Positions 1 through 6,413 of a DNA stretch of 11,411 bases are shown here, piece by piece. The notes beneath the pieces are model-generated. The model worked only from the letters and a program-made list of their open reading frames with translations. It was not told the origin of the DNA and ran no database searches. The stretch is taken from positions 1 through 11,411 of the forward strand of contig CAJTZQ010000094.1 of NCBI GenBank assembly GCA_910583795.1, in the 5' to 3' direction. A program made the translations under genes and the position numbers. The DNA comes from an uncultured Muribaculaceae bacterium (GTDB taxonomy: Bacteria > Bacteroidota > Bacteroidia > Bacteroidales > Muribaculaceae). Positions within the stretch are counted from its first letter, which is position 1, and the number at the start of each line of letters is the position of its first letter.

Positions 1-285
1 CCTCCGCAAGTCTTTTTATGTTTTACAGCATCTTTTTCTGAAATTTTATCCGCAACAAGCTTTCAATCAATCGAATCAACGAATGTTAAAATATGTTTTA
101 CTATGTTAATCGCTAAACTTTTACCCTCTTTCTTCCGTTATTACTTATGCGTTTTGTCGCAAAATAAATATGAATTCTTAATATTTCAGTCATCCAGAAC
201 TCCAATTTCGGCACATTAAATTGAAATATTATATAACAATTCGAATTAATGCCGCCAGTTTCTTGCAAGATATTCGCGATTTGAG
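1..285. other. AT-rich intergenic leader without a gene
   Basis: I see no convincing coding region on either strand here. The stretch is clearly AT-richer than the genes that follow. It contains the decamer TATGTTTTAC twice (17-26 and 92-101), which is probably low-complexity coincidence. The useful content is at its right end, where a promoter candidate and a palindrome precede the dipeptidase gene. The gene to the left lies outside the window, so I cannot say whether this is its 3' or 5' side. Confidence 0.6.
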
Positions 286-293
286 TAATTTTG
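262..293 (+). promoter_or_regulatory. Bacteroidota-type promoter candidate for the C69 dipeptidase gene
   Basis: The -7 element TAATTTTG (286-293) matches the Bacteroidota consensus TAnnTTTG exactly. A CTTG (262-265) lies 20 nt upstream, where the TTTG -33 box is expected. Transcription would start around 299-301, about 50 nt before the ATG at 351. The predicted start falls inside the palindrome at 294-321, so that palindrome could act on initiation. Consensus and spacing are established for Bacteroides; use of this copy is inferred. Confidence 0.55.
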
Positions 294-321
294 AAAGGTG
301 AAGCAAATTTGCTTCGCCTTT
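294..321. terminator. 28-bp palindrome, terminator or operator
   Basis: The two 14-nt arms (294-307 and 308-321) are complementary throughout, with one G.U pair and no unpaired centre; as RNA the middle four bases would form the loop. It could be a terminator for a gene to the left, although only a short T run follows. It also begins directly after the -7 element of the dipeptidase promoter, which is where an operator would sit. The sequence alone does not decide between these. Confidence 0.45.
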
Positions 322-350
322 TCCATTATTATATTCATTAAACCAATATC

Positions 351-1946
351 ATGAAGCATTTAATTTCGCTATCTTTGATAGCATTTTCGGCATTCGGGTT
401 GTTTGCCCAATCTCCGAAAGACGCCTGCACAAGTATTATGGTAGGCAAAAAAGCATCTGCGGACGGGTCGGTGATGACAAGTCACACTTGCGATTCCTGG
501 TATCGCACATGGATGCAGATGACAAAACCTCAGGATTATCCCAACGACACCGTAATGAGCATCTATGACGGACGCATGCACACAGAATATCCGTCGAGCA
601 CAGACGGCATGAAAGAAAAGGGACAGATCCCTCAGGCAAAGCATACATTCCGCTTCCTTGACACCGCTTATCCATGCCTTAACGAGAAACAACTTGCAAT
701 CGGGGAAACGACATATACCGGTCGCGACACGATGCAAAATAAAAAGGGGATGTTCATGATAGAAGAGCTGGAACGTGTTGTTCTTGAAAGATGCTCCACC
801 GCACGCGATGCCATCACTCTAATGGGCAAGCTTATAAAAGAATATGGCTATGGCGACAGCGGCGAATGCCTCACGATCGCCGATCCCAAGGAAGTATGGA
901 TTTTCGAGGTGCAAGGAGAGGGTCCCGACAAAGTGGGTGGAGTATGGGCAGCCGTCCGCATACCTGACGATCATATCGCAGTCTCCGCCAATGTAAGCCG
1001 TATCGGCAAACTAAATCTCAAAGACAAAGACAACTACATGGCTTCTGACAATGTAAAAGATGTCGCCAAAAAGATGGGGCTGTGGGATGGTAAAGAGGAT
1101 TTCTCTTTCTGGAAAGCTTATAGCGGCGGCAACTACATGAAAGAACCAAAAAACTACAGTGTGAGGGAACTGTTCATCATGAATGAACTTGCTCCGAATG
1201 CCGGTTTTAACGACAAGATGGAGGAACTGCCTCTCAGTGTCAAGCCCGAAAAAAAGGTTAGCGTAGAAGATGTGGCTCATCTGCTCGGGTCTTATTATGA
1301 AGGCACACCGAATGCAATCTTCGGACGCCTGAAAATCAAGAACCCTGCAAAGAAAGCTGATTCCTCAGCAGATGTTCCCGACAGCATCGTAAGCAATTTT
1401 GCAAATCCATGGATGCGTCCGGACGAAATAGCCGTCTATGCATCCATGTGCGACAGCACTATGAAAAACATCCGCACTGTCAGCGTTTCATGGTGTGCAT
1501 ATTCCACAATTATCCAATGCCGCGATTGGCTCCCCGACGGGGTAGGTGGAGTTGCATGGATCTGCCTTGACAACCCCGGACAGTCTCCCCGTTTCCCTAT
1601 TTTTGCAGGATCAACAGATGTGCCCGAACTCTTGAAAATTTGTGGGCAGCACCGCGAACGTGACGACGCGGCATTGTGGCGTTATCGTAAGCCAAACCGT
1701 CTCGCCACAGTAAGATGGGGCCAGAGCCGAAAGTTCACTGAACCGGCACGCGATTATTTCCTCAAAAAAGGTCAGCGCGAACTTCCTATGGTAGAGACCC
1801 TCTATCAGCAATATATTAATGAAGGGAATGATAAAGAAGCCGCAGCCCTTTTGACTGATTATTCCAAAGATTTCTTCGGTGCCACAATCAACCGTTGGGA
1901 CGAGCTTGGCACACAGCTATGGAAACAGAATGCAAATGGTTTCTAA
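351..1946 (+). CDS. Secreted C69-family dipeptidase
   Basis: Probable secreted Ntn-hydrolase dipeptidase of peptidase family C69 (dipeptidase A type), expected to split dipeptides in the periplasm or outside the cell. Residues 1-19 form a signal peptide: Lys2, a hydrophobic stretch, and a cleavage site after Ala19. The family motif follows at residues 26-40, beginning CTSIMVGKKAS and reaching DGS. Cys26 is the expected N-terminal nucleophile, exposed after maturation. The length of 531 residues is normal for Bacteroidales members. Further family-like sequence includes the AVRIPDDHIAVSANVSRIG segment near residues 200-218. The start at 351 gives the signal peptide directly; the upstream sequence is A/T-rich without a strong Shine-Dalgarno, as usual in this phylum. 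It appears monocistronic, with a promoter candidate at 262-293 and a long hairpin after the stop. No key residue looks missing. The exact substrate cannot be read from sequence. Confidence 0.92.
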   Translation: MKHLISLSLIAFSAFGLFAQSPKDACTSIMVGKKASADGSVMTSHTCDSWYRTWMQMTKPQDYPNDTVMSIYDGRMHTEYPSSTDGMKEKGQIPQAKHTFRFLDTAYPCLNEKQLAIGETTYTGRDTMQNKKGMFMIEELERVVLERCSTARDAITLMGKLIKEYGYGDSGECLTIADPKEVWIFEVQGEGPDKVGGVWAAVRIPDDHIAVSANVSRIGKLNLKDKDNYMASDNVKDVAKKMGLWDGKEDFSFWKAYSGGNYMKEPKNYSVRELFIMNELAPNAGFNDKMEELPLSVKPEKKVSVEDVAHLLGSYYEGTPNAIFGRLKIKNPAKKADSSADVPDSIVSNFANPWMRPDEIAVYASMCDSTMKNIRTVSVSWCAYSTIIQCRDWLPDGVGGVAWICLDNPGQSPRFPIFAGSTDVPELLKICGQHRERDDAALWRYRKPNRLATVRWGQSRKFTEPARDYFLKKGQRELPMVETLYQQYINEGNDKEAAALLTDYSKDFFGATINRWDELGTQLWKQNANGF

Positions 1947-1972
1947 GATATCGTTCTGATATTATCTAAAAA

Positions 1973-2025
1973 GCTCCCGAATCAAGAAACTTATCCTTCT
2001 TTAAGGATGTTCTTAATTCGGGAGC
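1973..2025 (+). terminator. Long hairpin terminator after the C69 gene
   Basis: A 10-bp outer stem pairs 1973-1982 (GCTCCCGAAT) with 2016-2025. It continues inward as AAGAA (1984-1988) with TTCTT (2010-2014), then ATCCTT (1993-1998) with AAGGAT (2003-2008) around a CTTT loop. A T-rich but interrupted tract follows. It starts 26 nt after the dipeptidase stop and ends 34 nt before the DUF2007 gene. A terminator is the simplest reading; a structured leader for the small downstream gene is the alternative. Confidence 0.7.
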
Positions 2026-2059
2026 CTTATTATTTACAATAACTAAATTTTAAACCGCC

Positions 2060-2254
2060 ATGGTAAAACTTGATGTATTCGAATCTCCACAGGAAGCCAA
2101 CATTGTCAAAGGAATGCTTGAAAACAACGGTATTCCGGCATTTGTCCAGGACGAAAACAACTTATACGTGCCGGTATTCAACGGTGTCAGCATTTATGTG
2201 AATGAACGAGACCTTGAAAAGGCACGCCAGTTATTAAAATCCCATCGAGACTGA
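2060..2254 (+). CDS. Small DUF2007 protein (putative signal-transducing protein family)
   Basis: A 64-residue cytoplasmic protein whose whole length matches the DUF2007 pattern: a strand carrying FESPQEANIVKGMLENNGIP (residues 7-26), a second strand with AFVQDEN, the hydrophobic SIYVNERDLEKARQLL segment, and a short charged tail. The fold is a small ferredoxin-like/PII-like alpha-beta unit. Its molecular function is not established; 'signal transducing' is a database label rather than a demonstrated role. The ATG at 2060 is preceded by A/T-rich sequence. A weak TAAATTTT (2044-2051) resembles a -7 box but lies too close to the ATG to call. The gene converges on the U32 gene with only 25 nt between them and no obvious bidirectional terminator. 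Confidence 0.8.
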   Translation: MVKLDVFESPQEANIVKGMLENNGIPAFVQDENNLYVPVFNGVSIYVNERDLEKARQLLKSHRD

Positions 2255-2279
2255 TTATTATGACATTAAGGTATCCGGC

Positions 2280-3536
2280 TTATTGTCGCTTCACGTCTTC
2301 AGATTGACTCCAGCGGTAAAGCCGGTCGGACGCCCTCACCTTCGACGGTACAGGCATTGAGAATCTGTCTCCTTTTTTAACCTCATCTACCGGTTTCAGA
2401 TCCACTCTAAGTTCCTCAACCTTCAGGATGAGAGCTCCTGTTGTCGGTCCGGTGATGACAACCTCGTCGCCTACCCTCAGGGAGCCTGCCTCCATTTGAA
2501 ATTCGCCTATCCCGATCTTTGGGAAATGACGGATCGCCTTTGCGGCATAAACTTTTGTACGCGTAGCGGATGAACCATATTTAGAGCTCCATTCCCCGAG
2601 ACGCTGTCCGAGATAATATCCGTTCCAAAATCCACGGTTGAATATTTTTTCCAGTCGGGAATCCCATTCCGCAACTTTTTCTTCAGAGAACGTGCCGTTG
2701 CAGACAGCTTCCAACGCCTCGGAATAGCACTGAACGGCTTCATGAACATATTCGGGACCTCTCGCCCTTCCCTCAATTTTGAAAACACGCACACCGGCTT
2801 CCACCATTTTGTCAAGAAAATGAATGGTTTTCAAATCCTTGGGCGACATTATGAATTTATTATCCACCACAAGTTCCTCGCCTGTCTCCCTGTCTTTCAC
2901 TGTGTAGGAACGACGGCAGATCTGATTGCAGGCACCTCGGTTGGCGCTCGAATTCATTTCATGAAGACTCATGTAGCACTTTCCGCTTACAGCCATGCAG
3001 AGCGCCCCATGACAAAACATTTCAAGACGGATAGGTCGTCCAGCCGGTCCTGTCAGGTTTCTTGATGCAATTTCTCTATGAATGGCGCCAACCTGATCAA
3101 GATTCAACTCTCTCGCCAGCACCATTACATCGGCAAACTGACTGTAAAACTCGACCGCTTCGATGTTGGTTACATTCACCTGTGTCGAGATATGCACCTC
3201 CTGACCTATACGGCGTGCATATAAAATAGCAGCCATGTCGGAAGCGATTATTGCCGAGACCCCTGATTCTTTAGCGACATCTATTATCTCGCGCATCCGC
3301 GGTAGATCTTCATCATAGACAATAGTGTTTACGGTAAGATATGTCTTGACTCCTTTCGAGTTACACTCCTCCACTATCCGGCGCATATCGTCGGTGGAAA
3401 AGTTAGAACTCGAGCGAGACCGCATGTTAAGACCCTCTATGCCGAAATAGACAGCATCCGTGCCGGCTGAAAGTGCAGCGGCAAGCGACTCCCAACTTCC
3501 TACGGGAGCCATTATTTCAAAATCTTTACGATTCAT
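2280..3536 (-). CDS. U32 family protein (so-called U32 peptidase; TrhP/RlhA/UbiU-related)
   Basis: Member of the U32 family, 418 residues from the chosen start. Studied members are mostly Fe-S enzymes for RNA or quinone hydroxylation (TrhP on tRNA U34, RlhA on 23S rRNA, UbiU/UbiV in anaerobic ubiquinone synthesis); the peptidase label is historical. The opening MAPVGSWESLAAALSAGTDA (residues 9-28) is the typical TIM-barrel start. The PROSITE-like U32 signature is intact: E172-M-F, then G177-A-L-C180, G185-K-C187 and S190, followed by Cys203 and Cys207 in NRGACNQICRR. These cysteines are the likely cluster ligands. SPKDL (231-235) and KIEGR follow, and a C-terminal beta domain fills about 320-405. 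I prefer ATG 3536 to the upstream ATG at 3584: it forms TAATG with the menG stop, implying translational coupling, and removes 16 residues foreign to the family. The substrate is not decidable here. Confidence 0.88.
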   Translation of the reverse strand: MNRKDFEIMAPVGSWESLAAALSAGTDAVYFGIEGLNMRSRSSSNFSTDDMRRIVEECNSKGVKTYLTVNTIVYDEDLPRMREIIDVAKESGVSAIIASDMAAILYARRIGQEVHISTQVNVTNIEAVEFYSQFADVMVLARELNLDQVGAIHREIASRNLTGPAGRPIRLEMFCHGALCMAVSGKCYMSLHEMNSSANRGACNQICRRSYTVKDRETGEELVVDNKFIMSPKDLKTIHFLDKMVEAGVRVFKIEGRARGPEYVHEAVQCYSEALEAVCNGTFSEEKVAEWDSRLEKIFNRGFWNGYYLGQRLGEWSSKYGSSATRTKVYAAKAIRHFPKIGIGEFQMEAGSLRVGDEVVITGPTTGALILKVEELRVDLKPVDEVKKGDRFSMPVPSKVRASDRLYRWSQSEDVKRQ

Positions 3537-4351
3537 TATCTTGCTATATAATAGGTAACCGCGCCAAATGTGAGAGACTTCCATCTGACGTCAGTGAATC
3601 CTGCCTGCTTCATAATCTCTGCCATATCGTTACGTTGCGGGGCGGCAGCTATGCTTTCAGGCAGATAAGAGTAAGCCCGGCTGTCGCCGCTGACAATTTT
3701 TCCTATAGCCGGGATTAGATGGCGCGAATATATCTTATATCCAAGTCCTGTAAGTTTTCCTTCAGGCACCGACAATTCAATCACACAAAGAATACCCCCT
3801 TTGCAAAGCACCCTGCGCATCTCCTTAAGGCCCGCCAGTAGGTTCTCAAAATTTCTTACGCCATATGCCACGGTTATAAGATCGAACTCCTCATCCGCAA
3901 AAGGCAATTGAAGACAATCCGCCTTACCGAATGAAATCAAGTCTCTTGCATTCTTCGGCAAAGACAACAATTTTCTACGAGCCACCGACAACATCCCTTC
4001 CGAAAGGTCAATTCCGGTGATTTTTGCTTCCGGCAACATTTCATGGAGCCGGAACGCGACATCACCTGTGCCGGTCGCCACATCAAGTATATTCATACTC
4101 CCCGGATGAGCTCCCCTATCGGCAACGTTCTCGTTACAGAGAGACCAGGTAGCCTTGAGAGCTTCCATTGAGGCATTGAGAGCCTTGTCACGCCAGCGCC
4201 GGTGAAGACCGAAAGTCATCGCCGTGTTCATAAAATCATAAGCCGGAGCGATCGAGTCGAACATATCTTCCACCTGCTCCCCCTTTTCCCTGCTGTCGTC
4301 GTAGGGATTGATCACCTCAGCGCCTGTCTTGATCTTATCTTCCGCTGCCAT
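3536..4351 (-). CDS. menG: Demethylmenaquinone methyltransferase (MenG/UbiE family)
   Basis: SAM-dependent class I methyltransferase that would convert demethylmenaquinone to menaquinone at the membrane in the last step of menaquinone synthesis. The UbiE signatures are clear: VEDMFDSIAPAYDFMN near residues 27-42, motif I ILDVATGTGDVA (88-99), GIDLSEGML (113-121), AYGVRNFEN (162-170), and YSYLPESIAAAP (227-238). At 271 residues it is somewhat longer than the usual 230-250. The extra length lies between RRWRDKAL and motif I (about residues 60-86, containing two Cys and a Gly-Ala-His-Pro stretch), plus a charged N-terminus. The ATG at 4351 overlaps the upstream stop as TGATG, and its own stop overlaps the U32 start as TAATG, so three genes are chained. 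An anaerobe with menaquinone-based respiration explains MenG rather than a ubiquinone role. Function is confident by homology; the insert's effect is unknown. Confidence 0.92.
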   Translation of the reverse strand: MAAEDKIKTGAEVINPYDDSREKGEQVEDMFDSIAPAYDFMNTAMTFGLHRRWRDKALNASMEALKATWSLCNENVADRGAHPGSMNILDVATGTGDVAFRLHEMLPEAKITGIDLSEGMLSVARRKLLSLPKNARDLISFGKADCLQLPFADEEFDLITVAYGVRNFENLLAGLKEMRRVLCKGGILCVIELSVPEGKLTGLGYKIYSRHLIPAIGKIVSGDSRAYSYLPESIAAAPQRNDMAEIMKQAGFTDVRWKSLTFGAVTYYIAR

Positions 4352-5478
4352 CAGAGATTTTTATAGAATGAACGGCGACGGCGGTGCTGCCGGTTTTTAA
4401 AATATTCCCACTGACCCTGAACCTTGGCATTCGTTTCCATCTCAGGATTAGATTCGGCATATTTATATCCATACTTGATATAATATGGTATCAAGTCCTG
4501 GAAAAGCAATGCATTTGCGCCCTTGTTCTGATATTCCGGTTTCACAGCCACCAACAGGAGGTCTACCCTGTCGTTCTTTCCTTTCAATCCTTTGAGGAGA
4601 TGCCACCACCCCAAAGGAAGCATCTTCCCTTTACTTTTCTGCAGAGCCTTGCTCATTGAAGGCATAGAGATGCCCACGCTGACGAGCTGGTCGTCTTTAT
4701 CAACAATCAGGGTAACGAGATCAAGATTCAGAAGACCAAGGTAGATATCTATATAATAGTCAATCTGTTTCTCTGTGAGATGAGAATATTCATAAAGCCC
4801 GTCATACGCGTCGTTGATAAGATGGAACAATGCACGCCCATATTCATCTTTGATACGCTTGCGGCTCTTATATTTCAGCACCTTCAGACCAAATTTTTTC
4901 TTGACAATATCTGCTATGCGGTTATATTTCTCAGGGATCTCATCCGGCACATCCATGAGGAATTCCACCCAATCCGATTCTTTTTTATACCCCAGCTTCT
5001 CCATGTGGCGGGGATAATAGGCATAGTTGTAGATAGTCGCCATCGTGGAAAGCTCCTGGAAACCCTCCACGAGCATCCCTTCATGATCAAGATCTGTAAA
5101 TCCGAGCGGGCCGATAAGTTTTTTCATCCCCTTGTCGCGTGCCCATTTCTCAACGGCAGACATAAGTGCCGCCGACACTTCCTCATCATCTATAAAATCG
5201 ATAAATCCAAAACGTGCCGTGCGCGAATGATGCCGCTCATTGACCTGATTATTGATAATCCCGGCAATTCTTCCCACCGGCTTACCGTCGCGATAAGCCA
5301 TGAAATAAACCGATTCACAAAAATCAAAAGCCGGATTAACTTGTGGAGAAAGAGTCGCAACATCATCGCTCACAAGAGGCGGAACGTAATAAGGATTTCC
5401 GTCATACAGATCGATCTGGAATTGCGTGAACTTCTTAAGATTTGATTTCGTGGGTTCTATTTTCTTGATCTCTACCAT
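4351..5478 (-). CDS. GNAT-like protein of a conserved uncharacterised family
   Basis: A 375-residue cytoplasmic protein with two regions of GNAT acetyltransferase character. The N-terminal half has YVPPLVSDDV (31-40), a strand-turn GRIAGIINNQ (69-78), and the conserved GPLGFTDLDHEGMLVEGF (123-140). The C-terminal half has VAVKPEYQNKGANALLFQDL (310-329), which resembles GNAT motif A with the acetyl-CoA pyrophosphate-binding Q/R-x-x-G loop (Q317, G320), and ESNPEMETN (342-350) near the end. The very basic tail RQHRRRRSFYKNL could contact nucleic acid or be structural. I recognise the family as widespread and usually labelled hypothetical or N-acetyltransferase; no substrate is known to me. Its stop overlaps the menG start (TGATG), so it leads the three-gene unit. 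A hairpin lies in its upstream leader (5495-5519), and I found no clear promoter of its own. Confidence 0.78.
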   Translation of the reverse strand: MVEIKKIEPTKSNLKKFTQFQIDLYDGNPYYVPPLVSDDVATLSPQVNPAFDFCESVYFMAYRDGKPVGRIAGIINNQVNERHHSRTARFGFIDFIDDEEVSAALMSAVEKWARDKGMKKLIGPLGFTDLDHEGMLVEGFQELSTMATIYNYAYYPRHMEKLGYKKESDWVEFLMDVPDEIPEKYNRIADIVKKKFGLKVLKYKSRKRIKDEYGRALFHLINDAYDGLYEYSHLTEKQIDYYIDIYLGLLNLDLVTLIVDKDDQLVSVGISMPSMSKALQKSKGKMLPLGWWHLLKGLKGKNDRVDLLLVAVKPEYQNKGANALLFQDLIPYYIKYGYKYAESNPEMETNAKVQGQWEYFKNRQHRRRRSFYKNL

Positions 5479-5494
5479 TGAGTTTTCTCTTGTA

Positions 5495-5519
5495 GGGACA
5501 TGATTTCGACATGTCGCCC
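5495..5519 (-). promoter_or_regulatory. Leader hairpin just upstream of the GNAT-like gene
   Basis: GACATG (5497-5502) pairs with CATGTC (5510-5515) around a 7-nt loop. Beyond one bulged base, two further G-C pairs form (5495-5496 with 5517-5518). The hairpin ends 16 nt before the ATG at 5478, so in the mRNA it would sit beside the translation start of the first gene of the coupled trio. It could tune initiation, but it is short and the assignment is tentative. Confidence 0.3.
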
Positions 5520-5574
5520 CTGTTTACCTGTTGAATAACGGCAACCGAACTTGCGCCGCGGATTCTGTTAATGA

Positions 5575-5602
5575 GGGAAGCATGCCAATCGACATGCTTC
5601 CC
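5575..5602 (-). terminator. Hairpin terminator after the kinase-like gene
   Basis: A perfect 10-bp stem GGGAAGCATG/CATGCTTCCC (5575-5584 with 5593-5602) has an 8-nt loop. It begins 15 nt after the kinase-like stop, the right place to end the yqeY-serS-kinase transcript. No strong U run follows (TCATTAAC), so termination may be partial and allow read-through into the GNAT-like gene. Confidence 0.55.
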
Positions 5603-5617
5603 TGTGAATATCGGTTA

Positions 5618-6397
5618 TTATCCTCTGACGAGCCATACGAGCAGTGCCGCCATCATGACAATAAAACAGCAAAGGAAAATATAAAGCTGTGCTGAATTCC
5701 GTCGTTCCATAGCCAATTGGAGATCGCTGACGGTGCGATAAGGATGATCCTTGTCCATACACTTGCGTGCTATCTTCCTTAATTTCGGCAACGAAGTCGG
5801 GAGATTGTCAAGCACCTCATTTATCACCTTCCCATAACTTTCTATATCCTTGCGGGTATCCTGTTCGGAAAGGCTGTCGCTTTGTGCAAATCCGACGTCT
5901 CCCAGCTTAAGATTTTCATTATATTCTGTAAAGAAAATCGATTCCGGAGTGATCGGCACATGCTGGATATGATTTTCCTGAATATATTGCATGGCATCAA
6001 GCAGCTGGGTCTGAAGGCGATGTACAATCTGTGGGGTCAGACGTTTTTCGTCGATCAGGCGTCTCAGAGAATATCCATAAACATCGTCTGTGATTATGGC
6101 TTTCCCTACCCCGGGGACAACCTCAAGGTCGTTGACCATCACAAGATTGGGATGGCATAGGTTGTAACGGATGTCAAACTCTTTCTCAAGGATAGCCTGA
6201 TATTCGGGCTTGTCGGCATATTCCTTTTTCAATACCTTAAGCATCACCCACTTGCCATACTTCTTGACAGTATAGACATCATAACATTTCTCTTCCCACT
6301 CGGGGAGGAGATAAAGTTCCGACCATTTCCCGCTTGGATCATCAATGGGAATCAGTTTCTCATCTTTACCGATATATCTCTGTCCGCTGGTTGCCAC
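5618..6397 (-). CDS. Membrane-anchored protein kinase-fold protein, predicted pseudokinase
   Basis: A 259-residue protein with a Ser/Thr kinase-like fold and one C-terminal transmembrane helix (about 237-257), followed only by RG, so it is a tail-anchored protein with the kinase domain in the cytoplasm. Kinase landmarks can be aligned: the ATP-site Lys in WVMLKVLKK (K54), an alpha-C Glu in ILEKEFDIRYNLCHPNLV (about E71/E73), DVG in place of DFG (D167), and DIESYGKVINEVL (184-196) like the alpha-F helix. The catalytic loop reads HVPITPESI (146-154) where HRDLKPxNI is expected. The catalytic Asp is Pro, the Lys is Thr and the Asn is Ser, which predicts loss of normal phosphotransfer. The start is the GTG at 6397, 16 nt after the serS stop behind an A-rich leader; the only longer ATG (6493) lies 80 nt inside serS. 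The gene is likely cotranscribed with serS and yqeY. A scaffold or ligand-binding role is inference. Confidence 0.75.
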   Translation of the reverse strand: MATSGQRYIGKDEKLIPIDDPSGKWSELYLLPEWEEKCYDVYTVKKYGKWVMLKVLKKEYADKPEYQAILEKEFDIRYNLCHPNLVMVNDLEVVPGVGKAIITDDVYGYSLRRLIDEKRLTPQIVHRLQTQLLDAMQYIQENHIQHVPITPESIFFTEYNENLKLGDVGFAQSDSLSEQDTRKDIESYGKVINEVLDNLPTSLPKLRKIARKCMDKDHPYRTVSDLQLAMERRNSAQLYIFLCCFIVMMAALLVWLVRG

Positions 6398-6413
6398 GTT
6401 GTTTGTTTTGTGA

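Noticed and set aside
3537..3584. Longer start for the U32 gene at 3584
   Set aside because: The extra 16 residues lie inside the menG C-terminus and do not resemble the family; ATG 3536 forms a TAATG overlap and gives the usual N-terminus.
4780..5445. A 221-codon + strand open frame
   Set aside because: It is fully antisense to the GNAT-like gene, which has conserved motifs and coupled neighbours; the frame has no recognisable domain.
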